Source: Xenococcaceae cyanobacterium MO_188.B32
GTDB taxonomy: Bacteria > Cyanobacteriota > Cyanobacteriia > Cyanobacteriales > Xenococcaceae
Length of the DNA stretch: 45,552 bases
Direction of reading: 5' to 3'
NCBI GenBank assembly: GCA_030065635.1
Contig: JASJDJ010000016.1
Coordinates: 1-45,552 of the forward strand
This document shows, one piece after another, positions 36,522 through 45,371 of this stretch. The translations under genes were made by a program, and so were the position numbers. The notes beneath the pieces were generated by a model. That model did not search any database and was not told where the DNA came from. It saw only the letters and a list, made by a program, of their open reading frames with translations. Within the stretch, counting starts at the first letter, position 1. Every line of letters begins with the position of its first letter.

Positions 36522-37229
36522 TTGGTGAAACCCTATCAAAAAATTCCCATCGAAGAATGTGGCGAACCGTTAGTTCCCATTCCTCAAGAACACTTTGTTG
36601 TAGAATTACCCCATCCCTATGAAAAACTAGGGGCAACTTACGGCAAGCGATCGCCATACTATCTACGTCAAGGAGTAATAGATGCCCTATTTCGAGCGCA
36701 GTTTTTTTTAAATAAACGTAATCCCGGCTGGCGTTTGAAAATTTTTGATGCTTATCGACCAGTAGGAGTCCAACAATTTATGGTCGATTATACTTTTAAT
36801 TCGATTGTGAAACAAAAAGGTTTACAAGCCCAAAAAATTTTGCCTCAACAAAAACAGGATATTTGGGAAGAAGTGTATCAATTTTGGGCTGCTCCCAGTC
36901 TCGATCCCAAAATGCCTCCTCCTCATAGTACGGGTTCAGCCGTCGATCTAACTCTTGTTAACGAGAAAGGAGAAACTTTGGATATGGGAGGCGAGATCGA
37001 TGAATTATCTCCGCGCTCTATTCCTAATTATTATGCAGCGAGTCCAATTCTCCAAGAACAACAATTGCATCGTCGCCGAGAATTACTCAATCAAGTGATG
37101 AGCCATGGAGGTTTTCATCGTCATCCTGGAGAATGGTGGCATTTTTCTCTAGGGGATCAAATGTGGGCTTGGTTAAATCAACAGAATAATTTAGATAATC
37201 AGGTCATTGCTCGTTATGGACGGGTATAA
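36522..37229 (+). CDS. D-alanyl-D-alanine dipeptidase, VanX/DdpX family
   Basis: A 235-residue zinc peptidase of the VanX type. The metal-binding motif HSTGSAVD gives H135 and D142; GEWWHF gives the catalytic E204 and third zinc ligand H207 (numbering from TTG 36522). KIFDAYRP carries the Arg that in VanX stabilises the transition state. The family cleaves D-Ala-D-Ala; in bacteria without vancomycin resistance it is thought to recycle cell-wall dipeptide. No signal peptide is seen, so the enzyme is probably cytoplasmic. The start is TTG 36522 or GTG 36525; no ATG lies before conserved sequence. It follows the lipoprotein gene by 29 bp. Confidence 0.9.
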   Translation: MVKPYQKIPIEECGEPLVPIPQEHFVVELPHPYEKLGATYGKRSPYYLRQGVIDALFRAQFFLNKRNPGWRLKIFDAYRPVGVQQFMVDYTFNSIVKQKGLQAQKILPQQKQDIWEEVYQFWAAPSLDPKMPPPHSTGSAVDLTLVNEKGETLDMGGEIDELSPRSIPNYYAASPILQEQQLHRRRELLNQVMSHGGFHRHPGEWWHFSLGDQMWAWLNQQNNLDNQVIARYGRV

Positions 37230-37264
37230 CCAAGTTATTAGTAATTACTACTTTCTCTAACTCC

Positions 37265-37350
37265 GAATTCCGTTCGCGAACGCGAAGCGATTACCGAAGG
37301 TCAGCGACTACCGAAGGTCAGCGGGATACCGAAAGTCTTTCTGAATTCCG
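37265..37350. repeat. Repeat cassette with 17-bp tandem units, flanked by GAATTCCG
   Basis: Three 17-bp units begin at 37290, 37307 and 37324; the first two differ only in their second and third bases (ATTACCGAAGGTCAGCG and ACTACCGAAGGTCAGCG) and the third is partial. The block is preceded by a small palindrome TTCGCGAA and bounded by direct GAATTCCG repeats at 37265-37272 and 37343-37350. This looks like an inserted repeat cassette with a duplicated 8-bp border. Confidence 0.65.
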
Positions 37351-37413
37351 AACTCATCTTAAGTTACAATTCAAGAGATTTTTTTTCCTCTCTCCGTTGT
37401 AACTATAACATCC

Positions 37414-38814
37414 ATGACCGACAATACTGGCAGCAGCTATTCTTCTAAAACTGAATCTTATACCGAGCAAGAGTTATCCCTACAGCAATGGAATAAATTA
37501 CGCTACTCTCATGCCAAGATAGAGGAATTATTAAATACAGGATTTTTATTATCTCCTTTTGGTCGTGGATTGTGTTGGGGGGGGATATTTGCTCTTACGT
37601 CAGTAGTTTCAGCAACTTTAGGAGCCAGCCTTACCTATTTTAAACCGATATCTGAGACTATTGCGAATCTCCTCATTGAACCTAATCCCCTTAATTCATT
37701 TGTATCAGCGAACTCTACCCAATCAATTGCTGTCCCTCGTCTTACTAGACCAGTTAATTTATTAATTTTTGGTAGCGAGCCGATAGATGATTTAAAGTCA
37801 GGAATTAATTCTACTTCTAAGAAGAGTACCGCTGTTTTATTACTCAGATTTCAACCTCAAAATAATTTTGTCACTATTACCTCTATTCCTCAAGATAGTC
37901 AGGTAAAAATTCCCGAGATGGGTTCTGGTACTATTCAAGAAGCTCATAACTATGGCGGGATAGAAATGGTATCCCAAGTGGTCAGCAAAACTTTAGACGA
38001 TGTAGAGATCGATCGCTATATTAAAGCGACTCCTACAACTTTGTTAAAGTTAATCGATTTATTGGGTGGAATTGAAGTATTTGTCCCCTCAGACTCTTTA
38101 GATAACCACAAAAAACCCTCGATTTCTACTTCAGGTTGGCAAACTCTTGATGGTAAACAAATAATAGAATTAATTCTGCAAGATAGTCAGGGCAACAAAA
38201 CTGACCAAATTCAACAGCAGCAAATGTTAATAGAAGCTATTCGTCAACGTTTGCATCATCCTAGTTTTGCTGTCAACATAACTCAAACAGTTCAAACACT
38301 ACAAAACTACCTAGATACTAATCTGACTTTGTCGGAGATGGAATCTTTGCTTAGTTTTCTGCATCAAATAGAACGAGATGAGGTAGCTGTCAATCTGATT
38401 CCCAACTCTAATCGCCTGTCAAAATCTACTCAAAATAATTTTATTATTCCTAGTGAAGAAAGCGATCGTCAAACTAGCCATAAAAATTTTTCATATAGTG
38501 GTTATTCTTGGCGCAATATTCCCATTGCCATCCAAAACACTACCAATAATCCTGAATTATCGTTACGGGTGCTAGAGTATTTAATTGGTCGCGGTTTCTA
38601 TAATGTTTACCTCAATAAACACGAACCTCTACAATTAAGCCAAACTGAAATTATTGTCCAGTCAAAAGACATAATTGCAGCCAACTATCTACAAAAAATT
38701 TTAAGTATAGATGAATTAAAAGTTGCTACAGTTGACAATGCTGATTCTGAGTTAACTATTCGGCTCGGCGAAGATGCCAAATTTATTTTTTTAGATGAGG
38801 ATTTTATTAAATAA
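37414..38814 (+). CDS. LytR-CpsA-Psr (LCP) family protein with degenerate active site
   Basis: A 466-residue protein with one membrane helix at about 50-75, an LCP domain at about 110-300 and a C-terminal LytR_C domain at about 365-460. Recognisable LCP parts are NLLIFGSE, the segment TITSIPQDSQVKIP and the following GGIEMVSQVVSKTL. In the family, LCP enzymes transfer glycopolymers from lipid carriers to peptidoglycan using conserved Arg and Asp residues. Here the usual IPRDT reads IPQDS, the usual Asp-Thr before the second strand reads KSTAV, and the Arg-rich region before RQQ reads SQGNKTDQIQQQQ. Most charged phosphate-binding residues are therefore lost. It may bind rather than transfer. 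The pentapeptide gene follows after 34 bp. Confidence 0.75.
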   Translation: MTDNTGSSYSSKTESYTEQELSLQQWNKLRYSHAKIEELLNTGFLLSPFGRGLCWGGIFALTSVVSATLGASLTYFKPISETIANLLIEPNPLNSFVSANSTQSIAVPRLTRPVNLLIFGSEPIDDLKSGINSTSKKSTAVLLLRFQPQNNFVTITSIPQDSQVKIPEMGSGTIQEAHNYGGIEMVSQVVSKTLDDVEIDRYIKATPTTLLKLIDLLGGIEVFVPSDSLDNHKKPSISTSGWQTLDGKQIIELILQDSQGNKTDQIQQQQMLIEAIRQRLHHPSFAVNITQTVQTLQNYLDTNLTLSEMESLLSFLHQIERDEVAVNLIPNSNRLSKSTQNNFIIPSEESDRQTSHKNFSYSGYSWRNIPIAIQNTTNNPELSLRVLEYLIGRGFYNVYLNKHEPLQLSQTEIIVQSKDIIAANYLQKILSIDELKVATVDNADSELTIRLGEDAKFIFLDEDFIK

Positions 38815-38848
38815 TAAATAATAAATCCTAAACTTCTAACTAAATAAA

Positions 38849-39364
38849 ATGATTTCCCAACTTGTACGGCGTTTATTTATGCCGATCGCGATTCTTTCTT
38901 TAGCAGTAGTTGGAGTATTATTATGCGCTACTCCTGTCATCGCCCAAGAAAGTTCAGTTAACTATACTTACAGTGAAATCCACGACCGAGATTTTTCCCA
39001 TAAAGATTTGGCCGGTGCGGTTTTTGCAGCAGCCGATGCTAGAGGAGCAAACTTTGCGGGATCGGATTTAAGCCATTCGATTCTAACTAAAGCTATTTTT
39101 TTAGACACAAATTTAGCTGGAGCAAATTTAACAGGTTCTTTGATGGATCGCGTTAATTTAAATAATGCTAATTTGACTAATGCCATTCTGCAAGAAATTG
39201 TGGCGACAAGTACCACTTTTGCTGGTGCAACGATTACGGGAGCTGATTTTTCTAATGCTATTCTCGATCGATATCAAGCATATCTCTTATGTAAAAGAGC
39301 CGATGGCATCAATCCTACTACTGGTGTTTCTACTAGAGACAGTTTAGGTTGTAAATATAAATAA
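38849..39364 (+). CDS. Secreted, lumenal-type pentapeptide-repeat protein
   Basis: A 171-residue protein with a signal peptide (hydrophobic about 10-29, likely cut at VIA-QE) and A(D/N)LXX repeats from about 50 to 140 ([52 protein letters not shown]) that should form a right-handed quadrilateral helix. A C-terminal tail with two Cys ([14 protein letters not shown]) could form a disulfide. Similar small proteins occur in the thylakoid lumen of cyanobacteria and chloroplasts, with unknown function. It is 34 bp after the LCP gene, probably co-transcribed. Confidence 0.88.
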   Translation: MISQLVRRLFMPIAILSLAVVGVLLCATPVIAQESSVNYTYSEIHDRDFSHKDLAGAVFAAADARGANFAGSDLSHSILTKAIFLDTNLAGANLTGSLMDRVNLNNANLTNAILQEIVATSTTFAGATITGADFSNAILDRYQAYLLCKRADGINPTTGVSTRDSLGCKYK

Positions 39365-39440
39365 TTTAAAAAACTCTAGAGCTAATAATTTAGTTGAGTA
39401 AGATTAAATATATATCCAGTAAAGCCTTCTTATTCTTTCC

Positions 39441-39480
39441 CTATCTCCCTATCTCCCTATCTCCCTATCTCCCTATCTCC
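39441..39480. repeat. Octamer array (CTATCTCC)5
   Basis: Five exact 8-bp units are followed by nine-base variants CTCATCTCC up to about 39500, close to the ribosome-binding site (AGGAG at 39511-39515) of the thioredoxin-like gene. The reading frame of that gene is open through the array back to TTG 39394, but the protein-like part starts at ATG 39523. Array length could affect the leader of this mRNA. Confidence 0.85.
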
Positions 39481-39522
39481 CTCATCTCCCTCATCTTCCC
39501 CTACAAAAACAGGAGTAAAACA

Positions 39523-40107
39523 ATGGTACTAACACCCTCAACTATGTTATCTCTGGGGACTAAAGCACCAGATTTTCAACTACAGGATGTAGTCAATAGC
39601 AAAACTATTTCTCTAGCAACTTTTAAGCAGTACAAAGCTTTATTAGTGATGTTTATTTGTTGTCACTGTCCGTTTGTCAAACACGTACGGCAAGAGTTAG
39701 CTAATATCGGTCAAGATTATAGCGATCGTTCTTTGGGAATAGTAGCAATTAGTGCCAACGATGCAGTTCAATATCCTGATGATGACGCTAACCATCTCAA
39801 AATTATGGCACGAGAATTAGGGTTTAACTTTCCTGTTTGCTATGACGAAACTCAGTCAGTAGCAAAAGCCTATACCGCAGCTTGTACTCCAGACTTTTTC
39901 TTATTTAATCGAGACCGAGAATTAGTATATCGCGGTCAACTAGATGCAAGTCGTCCCAGCAATGATATCCCAGTGACAGGAAAAGATTTACGTTCGGCGA
40001 TCGATGCAACTTTAGCAGATCGAGAAATTGATTTTGAACAAAAACCGAGTATTGGTTGCAATATTAAATGGAAACCAGGCAAAGAACCAGATTATTTTGG
40101 AGTTTAA
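39523..40107 (+). CDS. Thioredoxin-fold (AhpC/TSA-like) protein
   Basis: I start it at ATG 39523, behind AGGAG; upstream in-frame sequence is only translated tandem repeat. The 194-residue protein has the peroxiredoxin-like thioredoxin fold: LGTKAPDFQLQDV, a central strand ending in CCHCPFVKHV (C46, C47, C49) in place of a CxxC or Prx motif, AISANDAVQYPDD, and the cis-Pro region CTPDFFLFNRDRELVYRGQLDASRP. Proteins of this type are widespread in cyanobacteria as putative thiol oxidoreductases. Substrate unknown. Confidence 0.88.
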   Translation: MVLTPSTMLSLGTKAPDFQLQDVVNSKTISLATFKQYKALLVMFICCHCPFVKHVRQELANIGQDYSDRSLGIVAISANDAVQYPDDDANHLKIMARELGFNFPVCYDETQSVAKAYTAACTPDFFLFNRDRELVYRGQLDASRPSNDIPVTGKDLRSAIDATLADREIDFEQKPSIGCNIKWKPGKEPDYFGV

Positions 40108-40167
40108 CCTACATTCAGCAGGTTAACTTGGATATCGAATATTTTTTACGACATTATGGGAAATCAG

Positions 40168-40202
40168 GCGATCAGCGAAGCTGGCACGCCAAGCGTGATC
40201 GC
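40168..40202. repeat. Palindromic interspersed repeat (intergenic)
   Basis: GCGATCA (40168-40174) pairs with TGATCGC (40196-40202), with an inner TGGC/GCCA stem. The stretch AGCGAAGCTGG resembles the repeat inside the phosphatase gene at 3909-3941. It lies in the 250-bp gap after the thioredoxin-like gene, which otherwise holds nothing recognisable. Confidence 0.55.
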
Positions 40203-40356
40203 AAGTTCAGCTATTATCAAAAAGTCTGACCAATTGAGAATGACCTCTTCTAATGTGTTGTCACTAGCTAGAAGTCAAATCTAGATTAAGTTTGGCATGA
40301 TTCACCCAATAATTTATCCCCTAGTAAAAATGCGATCGCCTTGGTCAGTAGAGCGA

Positions 40357-40725
40357 TCATTCATATTCCAATGTGACGTTAATAGAACCTTTATTATCCC
40401 CATAAAGCTCATCAACATCATTCATGAGAAAATAAACAGTTTCTCCTGGTGCTAGATCAAAAGAGTTTGTCTTACCGGAAGCTTTACATCTGTTGTCCTC
40501 TCCAACAACTATTAATGCTCCCACAGGAACTCTACAACGTGTTTCATTGGACTCAAAATCTAGAGCACCGTCTGCTGACAAATAACCCTTTAGCATGTTC
40601 AGGAATATCTTTATTTTCGGGAATGGCTAACCATTTATCTTTGGAATCCACTTCAAATTTTACTTGTATGTATTTATTTTCAAAATTTGTAAAAGGAGTA
40701 CCTTTGGTATCATCAGAACGCTAAA
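40357..40725 (-). pseudogene. PA-IL (LecA)-like galactose-binding lectin domain, frameshifted remnant
   Basis: Reading leftward, one frame gives GTPFTNFENKYIQVKFEVDS and continues to KWLAIPENKDIPEHAKG. The reading then shifts by one base near 40590-40600 into the frame that continues SADGALDFESNETRCRVPVG and ends ETVYFLMNDVDELYGDNKGSINVTLEY. The second part matches the core of the PA-IL/LecA lectin family, where GALV, a neutral loop and the NDV-YGDN-GS turn form the Ca2+/galactose site. There is no start codon or signal peptide at the front; the frame is closed by TAG. It looks like a truncated, frameshifted gene. If the shift is a sequencing error, it would still lack its N-terminus. Confidence 0.7.
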
Positions 40726-40939
40726 ATCTAGAGAGGGTAAAGGAGAAAGTAGATTTAGTCACATTCCCAAAATATGAGCACGGGAAGTACATATGATTAT
40801 AATAGGTGACAAAAATAGCCAAATACTTAAATCACATTGAGGAAGCGGTTTAATGTCGTAGAGTGACCGCCGATATTATAGGTTGGTTATCGCAAAGTAA
40901 AACCCAACATTATTAAATAGAGCTTTGTTATCAATCACT

Positions 40940-42754
40940 CTATCTCTTAAGCATTTTCTCTACTAATAACCAACCGCCAGAATAATTACAACGCCCAACT
41001 ACAGATACTAAAGATTTATCTTGATAATCTAGCCAAATTTTATCTACTTCTGGCTGTAATGTAACAAGTTGCCAAGTTTGCCCTTTTGTTGCTAACGGTT
41101 CTGTCAAAACAATTTCATATTTTTGTTCGTCACGTCTATAAAAAATGCCTTGATAATATTTATTAGTTGTTGTTAGAAAAGAAAATTCATTATGTTTAAA
41201 AGCTTTACTAGGGCAATTTCCATTTTCTGGATACTCTTCTGGATGATCTAAATAATATTTCTGCCACTTCAACCATTCAGGATGTTCTGGGGGTAAATTA
41301 AATAGAGGAACAACGGCAGCAGGAGCAAACTTATCAGTTAATAATGCTTCTTGTAATTTTCTTACAGGTAATTCTATCGGCTGACAATTAAATTTGATAC
41401 ACAAAGCAGCAGCCATTCCCGCAGCTTGTCCAATATTCATCACTACTGGTTGCAGGCGAGTACTACCATTAGCAATATGGGAAACAGAAATATTTTTCTC
41501 GCATACCAGTAAATTTTCTATATTTTCAGACCATAAAGCATCATAGGGAATAGTAAAAGGTGTACCAGTCCAACGTCCACCCCAACGAAGTGATTTGGGT
41601 TGCAGGGCAAATTCTACCCCAGGATAATGATGATCGTTAGGATAATTACCGATCGCGATCGAACTAACTTCTCCTGTTGTGTTAATTGGTAACTGAGCAA
41701 CACATCCATTTTTGACTGGCAAAATATCATTTTCAGTTATAGTTACTTTTCCTATTAATCTTCTGCTTTCTCGGTAGTAAGGATGTAGAGCAAAAGCACT
41801 ATTATTTATTGATGAATGGGAAAATATATTTTTGGCTAAACCATAGCTTTTTCCTAACTGTGATTGAATAAAACCAGCAAAATCAAGACTGTGATGATAA
41901 GCTTCCTGTAAGAACTCTTGTTGTAATTTTTTTGACTCTATTAAACGTCCTAAATTATTTCCATAATCATTGCCACAAATAGGCCAATTAATCATATATC
42001 GATTGCCTGGTAATCTGCCATAATTTAAAAAATTATCAGCACCATAATTATCCCAAGCACCATTAAAGCAAGATAGGGAGAGAGGTAAAGAAGGAGATGA
42101 GCTAATTAATTCTCGGTCTCGATCGTATTTTTGAAGAATAAAAACCCATGTCGGTGCTTGAATAGGATATTTAGTAGTTAATTTATTAATAATAATAGGA
42201 GCAGAAGGTTCCTTAAATTCTGTTTGCATTTCCCATCCCCAACGATGGGGTATTTCACCTAGAGCAAGTAAATCTCCTAATTCTGTACCATCAATAGTAA
42301 TCTTGGCTTCGACGATAAAATCAGTCAGGCGTTTTCCCTGGCTAGGTTTACTGGCGAATCTAACTCCTATAATTCTATTTTGTTGCCGATATACTTCTAC
42401 AGGTACATAGCCTACTATCCATTTTAAGTTAGGTAGTTCTTCTACCCAATTAGCTAATATTTCGGCACCAATACGAGGATGGTAAGTAAACATACTAACC
42501 CAAGCATTATCTAATCCTCCTGGTTGTCTTTGTTGTAGCGATCGCAAATATTCTCCCCATATTCCTGTTTGCCAAGCAGCTAATTCATTGCCATCGGGGG
42601 CAGATACTCCTGCTGTGGTTAACATTCCCCCTAGCCAAGCCAATTCAGTCACTAAAACTGTTTTAACTCCACAACGTGCAGCTTGAATAGCAGCAGTTGT
42701 GCCACCAGTACTATCACCAACAACTAAAATATCTGTAGGGATCTTTTCTGTCAT
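40940..42754 (-). CDS. FAD-dependent oxidoreductase (FAD_oxidored family)
   Basis: A 604-residue flavoprotein. The N-terminal FAD-binding segment TDILVVGDSTGGTTAAIQAA is a Rossmann-type motif in which the usual GxGxxG is G13-x-S15-x-x-G18. LTTAGVSAPDGNELAAWQTGIW, TIDGTELGDLLALGEIP and the C-terminal STRLQPVVMNIGQAAGMAAAL are typical of the cyanobacterial/planctomycete FAD-dependent oxidoreductases of Pfam FAD_oxidored. The substrate is unknown. A low-complexity insert near residues 220-230 (SSSPSLPLSLS) is encoded by the same C/T-rich repeat seen at 39441-39480. Start at ATG 42754; no signal peptide is seen. It stands alone, divergent from the small ORF at 42961. Confidence 0.85.
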   Translation of the reverse strand: MTEKIPTDILVVGDSTGGTTAAIQAARCGVKTVLVTELAWLGGMLTTAGVSAPDGNELAAWQTGIWGEYLRSLQQRQPGGLDNAWVSMFTYHPRIGAEILANWVEELPNLKWIVGYVPVEVYRQQNRIIGVRFASKPSQGKRLTDFIVEAKITIDGTELGDLLALGEIPHRWGWEMQTEFKEPSAPIIINKLTTKYPIQAPTWVFILQKYDRDRELISSSPSLPLSLSCFNGAWDNYGADNFLNYGRLPGNRYMINWPICGNDYGNNLGRLIESKKLQQEFLQEAYHHSLDFAGFIQSQLGKSYGLAKNIFSHSSINNSAFALHPYYRESRRLIGKVTITENDILPVKNGCVAQLPINTTGEVSSIAIGNYPNDHHYPGVEFALQPKSLRWGGRWTGTPFTIPYDALWSENIENLLVCEKNISVSHIANGSTRLQPVVMNIGQAAGMAAALCIKFNCQPIELPVRKLQEALLTDKFAPAAVVPLFNLPPEHPEWLKWQKYYLDHPEEYPENGNCPSKAFKHNEFSFLTTTNKYYQGIFYRRDEQKYEIVLTEPLATKGQTWQLVTLQPEVDKIWLDYQDKSLVSVVGRCNYSGGWLLVEKMLKR

Positions 42755-42960
42755 TTTTAGTCAAAATCAAGAGTAAATACTGAAAAAAAATAATCAAATT
42801 TAGGTATTAGAGATTAAATATTTAACTCTTCATAACTACTTAGGAAAATATAAGCAAATTTCAGACTAACTTGATTTAAAAAAATCTGTATTTTCTCTCT
42901 AGCTTTTGTGATAGATAAAAGCCAATATGTTGATATACAAAACTAATTGAAAGTAAAGAC

Positions 42961-43143
42961 ATGAGCGTATTACTAAGTTTTTTAGGACTAGCACACATTC
43001 CTCATAAAAACGAACAAGTACGAGGAAAAGAACGAGAAGTAAATACTTTTGATGAGAGAAAAGAAATGAAATTGGCTCAATTAGAATCTTACATGAGCGC
43101 AGATGATAATCAAGGTATCGCTAATTTGGCTCTTTATCTATAG
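42961..43143 (+). CDS. Small hypothetical protein (60 aa)
   Basis: A 60-residue frame from ATG 42961 to TAG 43143. The sequence is hydrophobic at its start (SVLLSFLGLAHI) and then charged and helix-prone (EREVNTFDERKEMKLAQLES). Upstream GAAAGTAAAGAC gives a weak ribosome-binding site. Composition is protein-like and no competing frame exists, but I recognise no family. It is 115 bp before the dehydrogenase gene on the same strand. Confidence 0.4.
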   Translation: MSVLLSFLGLAHIPHKNEQVRGKEREVNTFDERKEMKLAQLESYMSADDNQGIANLALYL

Positions 43144-43258
43144 AGCAATAATATTATTTGTTAAGATTTCTCTAATAAAAATTTATTCCAACTAAAGTAG
43201 GGATTAGCCTAGAGGTATAGTAACTAGCTCTAAAAAGATAATAGGGGTAAGAGTAAAT

Positions 43259-44626
43259 ATGGCAATCTCGACAATTAACCCTACAACAGCCGAAAAGTTA
43301 AAAGTTTTTACACCGTTAACTAGCGCAGAAATAGATAAAAAGCTAGCTCTAGCAGATTCAACTTTTAAACAATATCGTAAAACTTCCTTCGCTCAGCGAA
43401 GTGCGTGGCTCAATAGAGCAGCAGAGATTTTAGAGAAAAACAAACTCGAGTATGCCCGTATAATGACGACAGAGATGGGCAAACCGATTAAAAGCGCGAT
43501 CGCGGAAGTGCAAAAATGTGCTTTAGTCTGTCGTTACTATGCAGAAAAAGCACCCAAATTTTTAGCAGACGTTTCAGTTGCTACCGATGCTAGTGAAAGT
43601 TTTGTTTCTTATCATCCTTTGGGCGTAATCTTAGCAGTAATGCCTTGGAATTTTCCTTTTTGGCAAGTATTCCGCTTCGCTGCACCAGCTTTAATGGCAG
43701 GAAATGTAGGCATACTGAAACACGCTTCTAATGTTCCCCAATGTGCTTTAGCTCTTGAAGATATTATCCAGCAAGCAGGTTTTCCGCCAGGAGCCTTTCA
43801 AACCCTACTTATTGGTGCAGAGCAAGTTAAGGCAGTTATCGAAGACGATCGCGTTAAAGCTGCTACCCTAACCGGCAGTGAACCAGCAGGAGCAAGCTTG
43901 GCTTCAGCAGCAGGAAAACAGATTAAAAAAACAGTTTTAGAGTTAGGTGGGAGCGATCCTTTCATTGTGCTAGAAAGTGCCGATCTAGAATCGGCGGTAG
44001 CAACCGCTGTCACCGCGAGAATGTTAAATAATGGTCAATCTTGTATAGCTGCCAAAAGATTTATCTTAGCTGAAGCAATCGCCGATGAGTTTACAGAGGA
44101 ATTAATAACTAAATTCCAAGCACTTAAAGTAGGCGATCCTATGTCAGAAGATACTGATATCGGTCCTCTAGCAACTTCCGCAATTTTGACAGATTTAGAC
44201 CAACAGGTACAAACTAGCGTCCAAGCAGGAGCAAAAATATTAATTGGGGGAAAACCTCTAAGCGATCGCCCTGGAAATTTCTATCCTCCTACAATTTTGA
44301 CCGATATTCCTCTTGATTCTCCTACAGCTAAAGAAGAGTTTTTTGGTCCCGTTGCTTTGCTATTTCGGGTTAAAAATATCGATGAAGCCATCGAACTTGC
44401 TAATGATATTCCTTTTGGACTAGGGGCAAGTGCTTGGACGACTAATCCACAAGAGCGCGATCGACTGATTAAAGATATTGAAGCAGGGGCAGTATTTATT
44501 AATGGTCTAGTCAAATCCGATCCTCGTTTGCCTTTTGGTGGTATTAAACGCTCTGGATACGGCAGAGAATTAAGTATTCAAGGTATACACGAATTTGTCA
44601 ATATCAAAACCGTTTGGATAAAATGA
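43259..44626 (+). CDS. gabD: Succinate-semialdehyde dehydrogenase (NAD(P)+), aldehyde dehydrogenase family
   Basis: A 455-residue aldehyde dehydrogenase of the short succinate-semialdehyde type. It has the cofactor-binding [20 protein letters not shown], the general base Glu228 in [11 protein letters not shown], and the catalytic Cys262 in [11 protein letters not shown]. The C-terminal [15 protein letters not shown] is also typical. It oxidises succinate semialdehyde to succinate. In cyanobacteria this closes the tricarboxylic acid cycle by the 2-oxoglutarate decarboxylase or GABA routes. Cofactor preference cannot be read from the sequence. Start at ATG 43259. It is convergent with a TetR regulator 32 bp downstream. 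Confidence 0.92.
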   Translation: MAISTINPTTAEKLKVFTPLTSAEIDKKLALADSTFKQYRKTSFAQRSAWLNRAAEILEKNKLEYARIMTTEMGKPIKSAIAEVQKCALVCRYYAEKAPKFLADVSVATDASESFVSYHPLGVILAVMPWNFPFWQVFRFAAPALMAGNVGILKHASNVPQCALALEDIIQQAGFPPGAFQTLLIGAEQVKAVIEDDRVKAATLTGSEPAGASLASAAGKQIKKTVLELGGSDPFIVLESADLESAVATAVTARMLNNGQSCIAAKRFILAEAIADEFTEELITKFQALKVGDPMSEDTDIGPLATSAILTDLDQQVQTSVQAGAKILIGGKPLSDRPGNFYPPTILTDIPLDSPTAKEEFFGPVALLFRVKNIDEAIELANDIPFGLGASAWTTNPQERDRLIKDIEAGAVFINGLVKSDPRLPFGGIKRSGYGRELSIQGIHEFVNIKTVWIK

Positions 44627-44658
44627 GGCAACAATTTTAATCAGCGATCGGTTGAAGA

Positions 44659-45222
44659 TTAATTTTTATGGGTCAAAATCCTATGTTGAAGTCTTATTTG
44701 AGCTAACCTTTCTTCTCGATCGATTCGATTCTTTCCTAGAGTATATTCACCGAGCGCAGCATAATAAGCCATGCGAGCGCGTACCATTGCTTCAAACGGA
44801 GTAAAACCAATTTGTAGAAATAAATCTCGCGTATAGTCTAAGCGACGTCGATCGACTTGGGCGAGAATACTAGCAGCTTTCGGGTCATTAGTTGCCCAAG
44901 CCCGAATTGCTTTTTCTAATAGACCATCATCTTGACAACAAAGTTCAAACAAATTCAGGAGTTTGCTACTGGCATCACCCCCTGTAGTTTCAAGCTGTTC
45001 GATAATCTTATCGGTATCGAGATTACTCCATTCTTTTAAGAGGGCGCACAATAACTCTTCTCGATTTTTAAAATGCCAATAAAAACTACCTTTGGTTACA
45101 TTCATTAATTTAGCCAGTAGTTCTACTCGGATCCCTTCTATCCCACTTGTAGCCAGTACTTTTAGCCCTGTATCAATCCAATCTTGTCTGCCAAGTTTTG
45201 CTGAATCTTTTTGCTTAATCAT
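44659..45222 (-). CDS. TetR/AcrR-family transcriptional regulator
   Basis: A 187-residue regulator. The N-terminal TetR helix-turn-helix is clear: GRQDWIDTGLKVLATSGIEG, VELLAKLMNVTKGSFYWHFKNREELLCALL (about 12-60). The C-terminal helical domain (about 75-187) should bind an unknown small ligand. It is convergent with the dehydrogenase gene; whether it controls that gene, itself or another target cannot be seen. Start at ATG 45222. Confidence 0.92.
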   Translation of the reverse strand: MIKQKDSAKLGRQDWIDTGLKVLATSGIEGIRVELLAKLMNVTKGSFYWHFKNREELLCALLKEWSNLDTDKIIEQLETTGGDASSKLLNLFELCCQDDGLLEKAIRAWATNDPKAASILAQVDRRRLDYTRDLFLQIGFTPFEAMVRARMAYYAALGEYTLGKNRIDREERLAQIRLQHRILTHKN

Positions 45223-45371
45223 CTGGCAAGATAATAACTAAAAGTAATAAATAGATTGAAAAGGTAGTAGGGACTAAGCAATAAGTAATTGGACAAATTT
45301 AGTTTCATGTATTTTAATGCCCTGTATCTTTTGAACTTGATTTATCCTGCGAACTACTGTAGGATATCTTC

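Noticed and set aside
37290-37337. Possible small CRISPR-like array
   Set aside because: The 17-bp units are directly adjacent without spacers and no cas gene is present.
39394-39522. N-terminal extension of the thioredoxin-like protein
   Set aside because: It consists of translated CTATCTCC repeats; ATG 39523 has AGGAG at a suitable distance and matches family length.
43386-43402. CTTCGCTCAGCGAAG palindrome in the dehydrogenase gene
   Set aside because: It encodes residues expected in the family (SFAQR), so it is probably chance rather than an inserted repeat.
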